Positions 44,556-54,373 are shown, counted from the first letter of the stretch. The stretch: DNA of 64,000 bases from an uncultured Cellvibrio sp. (GCA_946480695.1 CAMLKG010000018.1:1-64000); one strand, 5' to 3'. A program made the numbers and translations. Notes: a model not told the origin generated them from the letters alone.

Positions 44556-47220
44556 TAGGTGTTTGCGGAGGGCATCTGTTATGCCCTCCGAATGCGTCCA
44601 TGATTTGTTTAAAGGATTTTTCCGTACATAAATTATCAAACCAGGGAAAGTCGAACCACATCAGGTCCAAGCCATTTTTTAGCGAATTGTGAATATTAAA
44701 GACGGCCGCGGATTTATTGGCGGACAAGGTGTTCACTATGGCTGCCGCGTAATAGGTTTCCAAATTTGCACCATCGATTTGCTCCAGCTTCCTGAGTGCG
44801 GCCAGCGCGTTAGGCAGGTCGCCTATGTGTGCATAGGCTTGTGCAAGTATCTGGAATTGCTCGCTATGTTGCGGTGTCTGGTTCCTTTCAATGACTTTTT
44901 GGTAGTTGCTGACTGCGATTTCCCTTTGGCCCGATAAATTCTGGGCATCCGCAAGGTTCAGGATAATGGTGTCGTGGTACGGAAACAGCAAGGCAGCCTT
45001 CGCAAAGGTTTGGGTAGCCAGGTCGTAGTGTTTCGCTAACAAATAACAAAGCCCCAGGTTACTCAGGTTGTGGATGTCATTGCTATTCTTTGCGACGGTA
45101 AGCTCAAAGGAGGCGATAGCATCGGCTATCCTTCCTTCGGTTAAGGCGATAATGCCGTTGAGGCTGTGGGCTTCATAGCTTCGCGGAGAGAGTTCTATTG
45201 ATTTTTGCAGGTATTTTTTGGCTTCTTCGATATTGCCGTGGTACCAAAACGCATTAGCGGTTAAGAAAAAGTTTTTGGCTGTGGGTTTTACATTCAATAC
45301 CTTTTTATATAACCCCGAGGCCGACACGTAATCTTTCTGGATCATCAATTTATAAGCCTGGAGTTCGTTCGCTGTACTTTCCCGCGCGTCATTTTCGGTA
45401 ATGAGTTTTTGTAATTCCTGCGATTCTGCATCCCTTTCCTGGGCGATACGCAAAAAATATAAATTGTATAAATCTTCCAGCGAGGTTTTATTTTTCGATC
45501 CCGGCTTCAGGATTCGCTCAAGTCTGTCCAGGAGTTCAGGTAAGGGGGTTTGGTTGTAGATATCCAGTGTGATTTCCCGGTAAAGGGTGTGGAGCGCCGG
45601 GCTTTCCTTGATAGCGGCATCCAGTTGATCGAGCTTGTCCAGTAGTTCGCGGTTTGCCCCGTTGGTTTGATAATCCTTGCTGATGGAAAGGAACTGCTTA
45701 TAAGAACCTTCATTTCCATAGGGAAGGCTCGCTGTTTCCCCCGTTTGGTAAAAGCTATTAATTCCCGAGAGGATGATCTCCGCTATTGAGAGATAGTTGT
45801 CGGTCGATACATCAACTATTTTTGTATCCTTGACCCTGAGCCGCGCATTGGTTTGGTTATCTTTAGCCAGGCGTGTCAGTGCAATTTTACACACTTCGGA
45901 TTTGCATTTTATTTCGGCGGTGATTATTTCATCCGCTGCGGTTGCATTGCCGATAACGTCTATGCCGGTATCGGCATCCTTTAGCTCGCTACGGGGAATC
46001 AAATAGTAATCGTTTAACTGGATAATGCTTTGCTGGATTGCATCGTAAACCGCTTCTTTAATTAATTCCTGCTGCGAATCCGGCATTCCCTCCGCCATCA
46101 GTTTGGGTGGAATCACCGCCACATACCGGGGCGGTTTAGGCTGCATTTGCCAAACGGTAATTGCCGCAATAATTAGCAAGCTTAGCGCTGCCGAACCCAG
46201 CGCAATTTTATTGGCGGTTACATAATCTTTAATTGTCTGCCAGGGCGAAATACCGCTGGCGGTATGTGCAATATAACGGGTGTCGAATGTTGGATGATCT
46301 TGCGTACGCCGGGTTCTGGTATTTGAAGACGCGGGTGTTGCCAGTGCTTGCGTCGCATCGCCAGGTGCCTCATCACGCCAATGAAGTTCTTTAAGCCGTG
46401 CAAATTGCGCAGCGACCCAGTGGGCGCTGTCCGGGCGTTTATTCGGGTCTTTGGATAGAAGCTGGCCGAGCAGGTCGATAAATTCTGCCGGTAAGTCCGG
46501 GTTATGTTGCTGGGGGGATGCCGGGGGATGGGAAATAATCCGCTGCATGATTTGCAGTTTATTACCGGTATCGCCAAATGGATGCGCACCGCACAATAAC
46601 TGGTACGCCAGTATGCCCAGCGAAAATAAATCACTTTTAAAGGTAATGGCTTCACCCAGGGCTTGTTCGGGTGACATGGAGCAATAACTGCCGGCGATGT
46701 GATCGGTGAGGGTTGCGTTAAAATCCTGCGATTTGGCGATGCCCAGGTCGGTAATTTTTGCCTGGCTGCGTTTATTGATCAGGATATTTTCGGCTTTCAG
46801 GTCGCGGTGGATAATGCCTGCATCGTGTGCAACAGCAAGCCCTTCACTGATGTGTACCAGCCACTGCAAGCGCTGTGCGACAGGCACAATATGTTCGCGC
46901 AAATAAACGTGCAGGTTTTGCCCGTCAACCAATTCCATGACCAGCGCGATTTGTTCAGGCGCTTCAATAAAATCGTAAATCTGGACGATGTTCGGATGGT
47001 TTAATTTGGCGAGCAACAAGGCTTCACGTTTAAAGCGTTCAATATAATGCGCTTCAAATAATTCGGTTCGCAGGCACTTAATCGCGACCTCGCGTTCCAG
47101 GCGCGTATCGCGCGCGCGATACACCAGCCCCATGCCGCCGCGACCAATACTGTCAAGCAATTGGTAATGCCCCACGCGGGGCAATTTATCGGCGGCTGTA
47201 TTCGGTGTGGGATCGGTCAT
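44509..47220 (-). CDS. Transmembrane Ser/Thr protein kinase with TPR-type C-terminal region
   Basis: A 903-residue protein. The kinase domain (about 17-275) has the Gly loop LLDSIGRGGMGLVYRARD, VAIKCLR with the ATP Lys, catalytic loop IIHRDLKAENILI, and ITDLGIAKS, with Gly replacing Phe at the DFG position as in many bacterial kinases of this type. A single membrane helix lies about 336-356 (IALGSAALSLLIIAAITVW). The periplasmic or C-terminal half has a beta region, then TPR-like helices (about 640-860; NFFLTANAFWYHGNIEEAKK, SLNGIIALTEGRIADAIASF). Its start overlaps the FHA gene stop by 4 bp (ATGA). A kinase with an adjacent FHA protein is a standard phospho-threonine signalling pair. Its 3' end overlaps the convergent lysine-rich gene by 47 bp. 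Confidence 0.9.
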   Translation of the reverse strand: MTDPTPNTAADKLPRVGHYQLLDSIGRGGMGLVYRARDTRLEREVAIKCLRTELFEAHYIERFKREALLLAKLNHPNIVQIYDFIEAPEQIALVMELVDGQNLHVYLREHIVPVAQRLQWLVHISEGLAVAHDAGIIHRDLKAENILINKRSQAKITDLGIAKSQDFNATLTDHIAGSYCSMSPEQALGEAITFKSDLFSLGILAYQLLCGAHPFGDTGNKLQIMQRIISHPPASPQQHNPDLPAEFIDLLGQLLSKDPNKRPDSAHWVAAQFARLKELHWRDEAPGDATQALATPASSNTRTRRTQDHPTFDTRYIAHTASGISPWQTIKDYVTANKIALGSAALSLLIIAAITVWQMQPKPPRYVAVIPPKLMAEGMPDSQQELIKEAVYDAIQQSIIQLNDYYLIPRSELKDADTGIDVIGNATAADEIITAEIKCKSEVCKIALTRLAKDNQTNARLRVKDTKIVDVSTDNYLSIAEIILSGINSFYQTGETASLPYGNEGSYKQFLSISKDYQTNGANRELLDKLDQLDAAIKESPALHTLYREITLDIYNQTPLPELLDRLERILKPGSKNKTSLEDLYNLYFLRIAQERDAESQELQKLITENDARESTANELQAYKLMIQKDYVSASGLYKKVLNVKPTAKNFFLTANAFWYHGNIEEAKKYLQKSIELSPRSYEAHSLNGIIALTEGRIADAIASFELTVAKNSNDIHNLSNLGLCYLLAKHYDLATQTFAKAALLFPYHDTIILNLADAQNLSGQREIAVSNYQKVIERNQTPQHSEQFQILAQAYAHIGDLPNALAALRKLEQIDGANLETYYAAAIVNTLSANKSAAVFNIHNSLKNGLDLMWFDFPWFDNLCTEKSFKQIMDAFGGHNRCPPQTPITDDEAGYSGPGIHK

Positions 47221-48194
47221 TCGCTATTAGTGCAACAGGGGGAGGCAAGGGTAAGTTTATCGCCCTTATAGATTTTAAATTTCTCACAACCAAAACGAAT
47301 TTTGCCACCGCGCCGTTCCAGCAGGCATTGTTGACCCAGGGCATCGGGCACTGAATCCGCCAGTTGTTTGCGCGCACGGAAAATCTGGATGTTCATATGG
47401 GTGCTGTCCAGCCCCAGTTCGGCGGCCAATTGGTCCGCATAAACCCAGCCCTGGCTCCTGGCATCCAGCCCGCGCGCGGCATCCTCTGCGCGATGGCGTG
47501 CAAGCTGTAGCAACAGGTAATGATGGGTGCGTACGGCGAGGTCAAGTGTTTGCTGGTGGTGTAATTCGAGCTGGGTGGTTTCCTCATCCAGGCTCATGTT
47601 GAAAATAAATTCATAATCGTTGATATGGCGCGATGTTTTGGTTTCGGTGGGGCCATAAATTTGCGCGCGCATAAATTGCCAATGGCTATCTGCAAATTGG
47701 ACGAGGTCGCCGTCATTGAGTTCGATGGGTTCCTCATGCTGCTGGTGCAGCGGTTCGCGGAACCACTGCTGCGCATCTTCATTGAAATAAAGCGCCAGCT
47801 CGGGGGTGTTGGTATCGGGCAGCAGGTGATAACGGCTTAAATATACCGGTGAAGTAATTTGCGGGTTTTTATCCAACGGCCACAGCATATCCGTCGGGGC
47901 GGCAATATCGATGACTTTAAAACCGGGATCGCTCTGTTCGGCAAAATGGATTTCATCGCCCGCCGCAATATCCCGGCTATCGCCCAGGCTCAGGCTGACG
48001 CCATTTATCCAGGTGCCGTTAAGCCCGAGGTTTTTAATTCGCCAATGGCGGCCGTTCCATTCAATGGCAGCGTGCAGTTTGGACACATAGGGTTTATCGA
48101 TGTGGGTATCCACACTGGTCGCCAGCCGACCGAAGGTATGGTGGGGCGCCAGCGGAAAATAAGTCTCTGCAGCGACATCCAGCAAATAGGCCAT
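47217..48194 (-). CDS. FHA-domain protein with putative C-terminal winged-helix domain
   Basis: A 325-residue cytoplasmic protein. The N-terminal FHA domain (about 15-90) keeps TFGRLATSVD, KPYVSKLHAAIEWNGRHW (the S..H phosphothreonine-binding core) and NLGLNGTWINGVSL. A second FHA-like beta stretch (about 105-190) has LSRYHLLPDT and IELNDGDLVQFADSHW. The C-terminal about 90 residues (GWVYADQLAAELGLDSTHMN, IQIFRARKQLADSV, then a GGKIRFG hairpin) resemble an OmpR-like winged helix. It probably binds phosphorylated targets of the kinase translated directly after it, and might connect phosphorylation to DNA binding. The FHA call is firm; the winged helix is a pattern judgement. Confidence 0.86.
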   Translation of the reverse strand: MAYLLDVAAETYFPLAPHHTFGRLATSVDTHIDKPYVSKLHAAIEWNGRHWRIKNLGLNGTWINGVSLSLGDSRDIAAGDEIHFAEQSDPGFKVIDIAAPTDMLWPLDKNPQITSPVYLSRYHLLPDTNTPELALYFNEDAQQWFREPLHQQHEEPIELNDGDLVQFADSHWQFMRAQIYGPTETKTSRHINDYEFIFNMSLDEETTQLELHHQQTLDLAVRTHHYLLLQLARHRAEDAARGLDARSQGWVYADQLAAELGLDSTHMNIQIFRARKQLADSVPDALGQQCLLERRGGKIRFGCEKFKIYKGDKLTLASPCCTNSE

Positions 48195-48431
48195 AGATAT
48201 TTCCGTGTAGTTAAAGGCGCAGCGTATGGGGCGATAATTCCTGGCGCCGGGTCCTTTTAACGGTAACGCTGGGGGCCTGCTTTTTTTCGTTCTTCAGGGT
48301 GCTTGTAATTCGGTGTAATGGGCAACCATCAATCCGGAGTATAGATTGCCATAAGGTGTCGGCATTTTCCCATCACCCCTGACTCTGCGAAATGCCGGCG
48401 ATGGGCCTGAATAGTACCACGAGATTGCCCT

Positions 48432-49628
48432 ATGATTGGCCTGTTAAAAGCCGCTATTACCCATAAGCCCGTTGCACGCGCCATTCATAAGTTCAACCAG
48501 TCATCCACTGCCAGGTGGGTGCCGGTGAATAAAAGCTTCATCACCCTTACCAAAATTATTTTGTGCGCGGCCTGCGAACACTTAAACCTCGCCCAGGCGG
48601 CAATTACCCTGCGTTGTGTTACCCAACAGGGATACCGCCATTTGTTGCTTGTTAGCGACGAGGCCTTGCCGGTAGCGGCGCCGGGGCAAGTGGAAGAATT
48701 TATTATTTCAGCCCGGGACGCTATCGGTTCTCCCTTCGCGGGTTTTAAAGCCGATACGGCGCTTACCTTGCCAATTGATTTTAAACCGGTACAGGGCGCG
48801 CGCCACCGGTTGGGTTACCTCACCGCGCAACTCCTGCCGGGGGCGGTGATCCGGGGCGAGCAATTATTGAAGGAATTAGGCTTTGTCATTGATGAAATAG
48901 TGCGCACCATAGGGCGCTACCAAACTCGCTATCGCGCCATTCATGTTTATGGGGACCAATGCTTTTGGATCGGCAACAGTAAGGCATTGCGCCAGTTGGA
49001 CCAGCGGATGGACCAATTGGCCAAAGGGAGTTTGCCGGTGCTGATTCGCGCTGATAAAGGAACGGGCAAGGTAATTGCCGCGCGTAGCCTGCATTGCCTG
49101 GGGCGGCCGGACCTCGCCCCGTTTATCGAATCGGATTGCACGGAATGGGAGCAGGGCAATGCGGCAAGCATCCTGCAATCACTCCACAGTTTTGCCAATG
49201 GCGGAACCTTGTTTTTGCGCAACCTGGATGCGCTTCCAGCCGCTGACTTCCCGGCGCTGCAAGAATTCTGGCGGCATGCTTCCCGTGCGGAATTTGCCGG
49301 CAGTTACAGCGTAAAACTGATTATCAGTGTAGGGCGTGTCGATTGCGATTTGGGTACTGCCCAACAGCAATGGCTTGATCAGCACACCTGTGAATTACAC
49401 TTGCCGGGCCTCAATGAACGCCGTGAGGACATTCGGGATCTCACGCAATTTTTTATCCGCGAATACACCCTGGGCGAGGAGTTTGATTTAACCGAAGAAG
49501 CCTGGGCACTGCTGGATACAGCGCCCTGGCCAGGTAATGTCGAACAATTAAAACAACTTGTTAAGAAACTGGTATTGATTGCTGATGGCGCGCGTATCTG
49601 TGCCGATCAGTTGCGCCCTTTGTTGTAA
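48432..49628 (+). CDS. Degenerate sigma-54-activator-like AAA+ protein lacking GAFTGA and HTH
   Basis: A 398-residue protein. The N-terminal about 180 residues could be a GAF-like sensory domain. The C-terminal about 210 resemble the central domain of sigma-54 activators: SKALRQLDQRMDQLAKGSLP leads to a Walker A variant RADKGTGK (about 204-211), GGTLFLRNLDAL (about 257-268) stands at Walker B where the usual Asp-Glu is replaced by Arg-Asn, and LPGLNERREDIRDL and APWPGNVEQLKQLV are typical. The stretch that should carry the sigma-54-contacting GAFTGA loop is deleted, and no helix-turn-helix follows. It therefore probably cannot hydrolyse ATP or open sigma-54 promoters, and may act as a regulatory scaffold. 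It is divergent from the FHA-kinase pair. Confidence 0.78.
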   Translation: MIGLLKAAITHKPVARAIHKFNQSSTARWVPVNKSFITLTKIILCAACEHLNLAQAAITLRCVTQQGYRHLLLVSDEALPVAAPGQVEEFIISARDAIGSPFAGFKADTALTLPIDFKPVQGARHRLGYLTAQLLPGAVIRGEQLLKELGFVIDEIVRTIGRYQTRYRAIHVYGDQCFWIGNSKALRQLDQRMDQLAKGSLPVLIRADKGTGKVIAARSLHCLGRPDLAPFIESDCTEWEQGNAASILQSLHSFANGGTLFLRNLDALPAADFPALQEFWRHASRAEFAGSYSVKLIISVGRVDCDLGTAQQQWLDQHTCELHLPGLNERREDIRDLTQFFIREYTLGEEFDLTEEAWALLDTAPWPGNVEQLKQLVKKLVLIADGARICADQLRPLL

Positions 49629-49757
49629 TTCCCTCCCGCCATCCGCCCAAGTCCGCCCCGTTTTGTTGTTCACCTGCGCGGGGCGGGGTTATACTGCCCC
49701 GTCTTTTACCCGACCCCGCGTCGCAGTTAGTTATCCATTCGGGGTGTTATCGGATCT

Positions 49758-49928
49758 ATGCTTATGAAACTCCCAGCGTTCCTCCTGTTCCTGAGCCTCG
49801 GTTGCCTGGGGCTGGCCGGTTGCGGCCAGAAGGGGCCTCTCTATTTGCCTTCCGAAAAGCCCGAACAGGGCACTGGCAATAAAGCTCCTGAGCCGGCCAA
49901 GCCGGAAACCCCGGCAACTGCACCCTGA
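49758..49928 (+). CDS. lptM: Small LptM (YifL)-type lipoprotein
   Basis: A 56-residue lipoprotein (or 54 from the ATG at 49764). The signal MKLPAFLLFLSLG is followed by lipobox LAGC and then CGQKGPLYLP, the conserved signature of this family, and a Pro/Lys/Glu-rich tail PEPAKPETPATAP. In E. coli LptM helps maturation of the LptD/E lipopolysaccharide translocon. It sits 46 bp before lysA, the same arrangement as in Pseudomonas and other gammaproteobacteria. Confidence 0.9.
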   Translation: MLMKLPAFLLFLSLGCLGLAGCGQKGPLYLPSEKPEQGTGNKAPEPAKPETPATAP

Positions 49929-49974
49929 TTTTTATCGGCGCTATTTTTTAATTGATTGTTGATCGAGATTTTTT

Positions 49975-51222
49975 ATGCAGCACTTCACCCAACGCAACGG
50001 CGAACTCTACGTTGAAGATACTCCACTCAGTGCGGTTGCCGAGCGTTTCGGCACGCCTTGCTATGTCTATAGCCGTGCGGCCTTTACCCAGCAGTATCTT
50101 TCCTATGCCCAGGCGTTGGGATCACATCCCGGCATGATTTGCTATGCAATCAAAGCTAACTCCAATTTGGCGATTTTAAATATGCTCGCCAAGCTCGGTG
50201 CCGGGTTCGACATAGTTTCCGGCGGTGAATTGGAACGCGTATTGCGCGCCGGGGGCAATCCGTCGCGCATCGTATTTTCCGGCGTGGGTAAGACGGCTGA
50301 AGAAATGGCGCGTGCGCTGGACGTGGGTATTTTCTGTTTTAACGTGGAATCGGAAGCGGAGCTGGAGTTGCTCGCGCAAGTTGCGGCTGAAAAGGGCAAG
50401 GTGGCAAATATTTCATTGCGCGTGAACCCGGATGTGGATGCCAACACCCATCCTTATATTTCCACCGGCCTGAAAGAAAATAAATTCGGTATCGCTATCG
50501 AGCGAGCCCCGGCTGTGTATGCGCGCGCGGCAGAATTGCCGGGCCTGGCTATCAAAGGGCTGGATTGCCACATCGGTTCGCAATTAACACAGCTCACCCC
50601 GTTCCTGGATGCGCTGGACCGTTTGTTAATCCTGGTGGACGACCTGGCTGCAAAAGGAATCCGGATCTCCCACCTCGACCTCGGCGGCGGTTTGGGCGTG
50701 ACCTATCGCAACGAAACCCCGCCACCGGTATCCGAATACATGGCTGCGATCAAAGCCAAATTGGGCGAGCGCAAGCTCGCATTAATGTTCGAACCCGGGC
50801 GCTCCATTTCAGCGAATTCCGGTGTACTGCTTACCAGGGTTATGTTTTTGAAACCTACCGAGCATAAGAATTTTGCAGTGATTGATGCGGCCATGAATGA
50901 CAATATTCGTCCATCGCTCTATCAAGCCTGGCAGGAAATCCGCGCGGTTAAGCCGCGCGATGGCGAAGCCAGGCAATGGGATCTGGTCGGCCCTATTTGC
51001 GAGACGGGTGATTTTCTCGGGAAAGAACGCGACCTCGCCATTGAACCGGGTGATTTACTGGCGGTAATGTCCGCGGGCGCCTATGGTTTCAGCATGAGTT
51101 CGAATTACAACACGCGCGGCCGTGCGGCTGAGGTTGTGGTGGATGGTGACCAAATGCATTTGGCGCGCGCGCGCGAAACCTTTGAAGATATGATTCGCGG
51201 TGAAGCCTTGCTGCCAGAATAG
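49975..51222 (+). CDS. lysA: Diaminopimelate decarboxylase
   Basis: A 415-residue PLP enzyme that converts meso-diaminopimelate to lysine. CYAIKANSNLAIL carries the PLP Lys (about 60). LDCHIGSQLTQLTPFLDAL and LDLGGGLGVTY form the phosphate-binding area, MFEPGRSI and CETGDFLGKER (with catalytic Cys) are intact, and SAGAYGFSMSSNYN closes the active site. Length is standard. It belongs to the lptM-lysA-dapF-DUF484-xerC run. Confidence 0.97.
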   Translation: MQHFTQRNGELYVEDTPLSAVAERFGTPCYVYSRAAFTQQYLSYAQALGSHPGMICYAIKANSNLAILNMLAKLGAGFDIVSGGELERVLRAGGNPSRIVFSGVGKTAEEMARALDVGIFCFNVESEAELELLAQVAAEKGKVANISLRVNPDVDANTHPYISTGLKENKFGIAIERAPAVYARAAELPGLAIKGLDCHIGSQLTQLTPFLDALDRLLILVDDLAAKGIRISHLDLGGGLGVTYRNETPPPVSEYMAAIKAKLGERKLALMFEPGRSISANSGVLLTRVMFLKPTEHKNFAVIDAAMNDNIRPSLYQAWQEIRAVKPRDGEARQWDLVGPICETGDFLGKERDLAIEPGDLLAVMSAGAYGFSMSSNYNTRGRAAEVVVDGDQMHLARARETFEDMIRGEALLPE

Positions 51223-51283
51223 TTGATGATGAAAGACTCCCGTGCGACCTGGAATCGAACGGGACACAACCACGGATATCAAG

Positions 51284-52114
51284 ATGCGTTTACGTTTTAG
51301 CAAGATGCACGGTTTGGGTAACGACTTCGTCGTGATTGATGGGGTTAGCCAAAGTGTGCGTTTAACCCCGGAAAAAATCCGCTACATCGCCGACCGCCAT
51401 TTCGGTGTGGGTTGCGACCAGGTTTTGCTGGTCGAAACACCCGAGCGCCCCGACGTGGATTTTCGCTATCGCATTTTTAATTGCGATGGTACTGAAGTGG
51501 AAAACTGCGGTAATGGCGCGCGCTGTTTTGCAGTATTTGTACGCGAACGCAAACTGACCGGTAAAAATGTTATTAAAGTGGAAACCGCAGGCGGTTTGAT
51601 TGAGCTGCGGGTACAGCAGGATGAGCATGTCAGCGTGGATATGGGGGTGCCGCGGTTGGAACCGGCGCAAATCCCGTTTGTTGCCGATGCGCGCGCGCTG
51701 ACCTATCCCATTGAGGTGGCCGGAAAAACTTACGATATTTCGGCCGTTTCCATGGGGAATCCGCACGGTGTCTTGTTAGTTGACAACGTTAAAACTGCCC
51801 CGGTGGTTGAACTGGGGCCGCTCATCGAAAAACATTCGCGCTTTCCGGCGCGGGTCAATGTGGGTTTTATGCAAGTGGTGTCGCACAGCGAAATTAATTT
51901 GCGTGTATTCGAACGCGGTGTGGGTGAAACCCTGGCCTGCGGTACCGGCGCCTGCGGTGCTGTGGTAGCGGGCCGTTTGCGCGGCTTGCTTGATGACAAT
52001 GTAAAGGTTAATTTGCCCGGCGGCAGTTTACATATTCACTGGCCAGGCGAAGGCCATCCGGTAATGATGACCGGCCCGGCGGTGACTGTATTCCATGGAC
52101 AAATAAAAATCTGA
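51284..52114 (+). CDS. dapF: Diaminopimelate epimerase
   Basis: A 276-residue enzyme that interconverts LL- and meso-diaminopimelate for lysine and peptidoglycan. The ATG at 51284 fits the usual start ([17 protein letters not shown]); an in-frame ATG at 51242 would add 14 residues not seen in the family. Both catalytic Cys are present: in [17 protein letters not shown] (about 75) and in [17 protein letters not shown] (about 220). It is followed after 2 bp by the DUF484 gene. Confidence 0.97.
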   Translation: MRLRFSKMHGLGNDFVVIDGVSQSVRLTPEKIRYIADRHFGVGCDQVLLVETPERPDVDFRYRIFNCDGTEVENCGNGARCFAVFVRERKLTGKNVIKVETAGGLIELRVQQDEHVSVDMGVPRLEPAQIPFVADARALTYPIEVAGKTYDISAVSMGNPHGVLLVDNVKTAPVVELGPLIEKHSRFPARVNVGFMQVVSHSEINLRVFERGVGETLACGTGACGAVVAGRLRGLLDDNVKVNLPGGSLHIHWPGEGHPVMMTGPAVTVFHGQIKI

Positions 52115-52116
52115 TT

Positions 52117-52809
52117 ATGAACGAACCTATCGCCACCCTTGCAGATCCGTTGGAACCTGAACAAATCGAAGCGTATCTGCGCGCGCATCCGGATTTCTTT
52201 GAGCAGCATTCCGATTTGCTGGCCGAATTAACCTTGCCGCATGAATCCGGTTCCGCCGTGTCGCTGGTTGAGCGGCAAGTGGCGATACTGCGCGAGCGCA
52301 ATATGGATATGCGCCATCGCCTGAGCAAATTACTCGACAACGCGCGCGATAACGATAAGCTCTTCGATAAAACCAAGCGCCTGGTGCTGAGCCTGCTCGA
52401 AGGCCAGGACATGGGTGACATTATTGATGCGCTGCATTACAGCTTTGATAAAGATTTTAACATTCACCACACCAGCGTAATTTTATTTGGCAACCCGGAT
52501 AAAATTCCCAGTAGCCAGGCGCGGGTGGTGTCGCTCGCAGAGGCGCGCGAATATATCGGGCCACTATTAAAAAATAGCCGTGCGGTATGTGGCACCCTGG
52601 CGGAAAAAGAATTGCAATTTTTATTTGGCAATCATGCCGCAGAAATAGGTTCAATTGCGACCGTTCCCCTGGTTCACGGTAGCGCATTTGGTATGTTGTC
52701 TATCGGCAATCGCGATCCGCAGTATTATCGCTCCAGCATGGGTACGTTGTTCCTGAGTTATATTGCGGAAGTCCTGAACCGCCTATTGCCAAAATATTTG
52801 CCGCGCTGA
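52117..52809 (+). CDS. DUF484 (GAF-like) family protein
   Basis: A 230-residue cytoplasmic protein. The N-terminal helix region EQIEAYLRAHPDFFEQHSDL is the classic DUF484 opening, then LVERQVAILRERNMDMRHRL as a coiled coil, and a GAF-like domain ending in VHGSAFGMLSIGNRDPQYY and FLSYIAEVLNRLLP. It always sits between dapF and xerC in gammaproteobacteria. Its molecular role is undefined; a link to recombination or chromosome resolution is guessed only from position. Confidence 0.9.
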   Translation: MNEPIATLADPLEPEQIEAYLRAHPDFFEQHSDLLAELTLPHESGSAVSLVERQVAILRERNMDMRHRLSKLLDNARDNDKLFDKTKRLVLSLLEGQDMGDIIDALHYSFDKDFNIHHTSVILFGNPDKIPSSQARVVSLAEAREYIGPLLKNSRAVCGTLAEKELQFLFGNHAAEIGSIATVPLVHGSAFGMLSIGNRDPQYYRSSMGTLFLSYIAEVLNRLLPKYLPR

Positions 52810-52827
52810 TAAATCATCGGAGGCGCC

Positions 52828-53766
52828 ATGGGCGAATTATCCCCACCGGAAAACCTGCCTTTTAGTGCTGCGCTGGATAATTTTTTCACTTACATGCGCA
52901 GCGAAAAACAACTGTCCCTCCACACCCAAACCAATTACGCGCGCGACCTGGAAAAATTCCAGAAATTTTGTATGGAAAAAAATATTGCCGATTTGGCAAG
53001 GTTGACGCCAGGCCATATTCGCACCGCTGTAGCGCAATTACACCGCGATGGTTTGGGCGGCAAAAGTTTGCAGCGCTGGTTATCATCGCTGCGTAGCTTT
53101 TTCCAGTTTTGTATCCTGCGCCAATGGATGGTTAATAATGTGGCAGACGGTATTGCTGCACCCAAAACCCCCAAAAAATTACCCAAAACCCTGGACGTGG
53201 ACCAAGCTATCCAATTTGTGGAAATTGAAGGCGATGATTTTATCCAACAGCGTGATCGCGCACTGGTTGAGTTAATTTATTCTTCGGGATTGCGTTTGGC
53301 AGAAGTGGTGGCGCTCAACCTGAACGATATAGATTGGGGGGATGCCATGTTGCGTGTTCGCGCAGGTAAGGGCGATAAAGCGCGCATCCTGCCGATCGGT
53401 TCGGAAGCTATGGCAGCCTTAAAAAATTGGCTGCCGGCGCGCAAGGTATTTGCATCGGAAAATGAACCCGCGCTTTTTATTACACAGCGTGGCAGCCGCA
53501 TCGGCCATCGCGCGGTACAAATTCGCTTGCAGCAAATAAGTTTGCAGCGGGGCATGGATACACCGGTCCATCCCCACATGCTGCGCCATTCATTTGCCAG
53601 CCATATGCTGGAGTCCAGCGGCGATTTGCGGTTAGTGCAGGAGATGCTCGGCCACGCGAATATTTCCACCACGCAAATCTATACCCACCTGGATTTCCAG
53701 CACCTTGCGAAGGTTTATGACAAAGCGCATCCGCGCGCGGGAAGGAGGCCGGAGGAGGAGGAATAA
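52828..53766 (+). CDS. xerC: Tyrosine recombinase XerC
   Basis: A 312-residue tyrosine recombinase that, with XerD, resolves chromosome dimers at dif. The N-terminal SAM-like domain has LSLHTQTNYARDLEKFQKFC. The catalytic domain holds Arg in YSSGLRLAEVVALN, Lys in VRAGKGDKARI, the HxxR box in HPHMLRHSFASHML, His in LGHANISTTQIYTHL and the nucleophile Tyr in QIYTHL. It starts 18 bp after the DUF484 stop, in the conserved operon. No HAD-hydrolase gene follows, unlike in Pseudomonas. Confidence 0.96.
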   Translation: MGELSPPENLPFSAALDNFFTYMRSEKQLSLHTQTNYARDLEKFQKFCMEKNIADLARLTPGHIRTAVAQLHRDGLGGKSLQRWLSSLRSFFQFCILRQWMVNNVADGIAAPKTPKKLPKTLDVDQAIQFVEIEGDDFIQQRDRALVELIYSSGLRLAEVVALNLNDIDWGDAMLRVRAGKGDKARILPIGSEAMAALKNWLPARKVFASENEPALFITQRGSRIGHRAVQIRLQQISLQRGMDTPVHPHMLRHSFASHMLESSGDLRLVQEMLGHANISTTQIYTHLDFQHLAKVYDKAHPRAGRRPEEEE

Positions 53767-53783
53767 AACCTGTATGCGGAAAT

Positions 53784-53813
53784 AAAAATGGCGGCACAAA
53801 AGCCGCCATTTTT
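53784..53813. terminator. Bidirectional terminator after xerC
   Basis: A perfect stem ATGGCGGC / GCCGCCAT (53788-53795 and 53802-53809), with A-run before and T-run after, between convergent xerC and the glycine-zipper gene. Confidence 0.9.
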
Positions 53814-53827
53814 ATCAGGTATGTAGG

Positions 53828-54373
53828 TTATTCGGATGCGGTATTGGCTGATAACAACACCAGTTCGCCATCTTTCAAGGGAATACGTTGGCCCGGGTCG
53901 TGATCCATCCTTACTGAAGATTCCTTGCCTTTTATGCGATACACCACATCGTAACCGGTAATGTCCTCACGGGTTTCATAAACGGTTTTGCAACGCTTTT
54001 CCACAACGGTGTAAGTATCTTTTTGCTGCATATTTTTCTGTACTTTATCGCCGGCGTAACCACCGGCAACCGCACCGGCAACTGTCGCCACTTTCTTCCC
54101 GCTGCCATCGCCGACCTGGTGGCCAAGCACACCGCCGATAGTTGCGCCTATTACTTTACCGGCAATACGGTTTTGGTCTTTCACGGGCTTTTGTTTTACC
54201 ACAGTTTCATCGTGGCATTCCTGTTGCGGGATTTTGGTTTGCTTAACGATGGGCGTGGAGCGCACAACATCGGCATAATCCGGTTCTTTCAATAATTGGT
54301 AACCGCCAATTGCGCCACCGGCAGTGGCAATACCCATACCTAAAACGGTGCCGATTAACATTGATTTGTTCAT
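53828..54373 (-). CDS. Glycine-zipper 2TM envelope protein
   Basis: A 181-residue protein. The ATG at 54373 follows AGGAGA by 6 bases and is preferred to 54472. The N-terminal signal anchor (MLIGTVLGMGIATAGGAIGG) and a second glycine-zipper segment (about 78-115; VIGATIGGVLGHQVGDGSGK, VATVAGAVAGGYAGDKVQ) are typical of the 17-kDa surface antigen/SlyB-like group. The C-terminal part KRCKTVYETREDITGYDVVY, then VRMDHDPGQRIP is the conserved tail of many glycine-zipper proteins. It likely sits in the envelope and contributes to membrane integrity. It is monocistronic. Confidence 0.85.
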   Translation of the reverse strand: MNKSMLIGTVLGMGIATAGGAIGGYQLLKEPDYADVVRSTPIVKQTKIPQQECHDETVVKQKPVKDQNRIAGKVIGATIGGVLGHQVGDGSGKKVATVAGAVAGGYAGDKVQKNMQQKDTYTVVEKRCKTVYETREDITGYDVVYRIKGKESSVRMDHDPGQRIPLKDGELVLLSANTASE

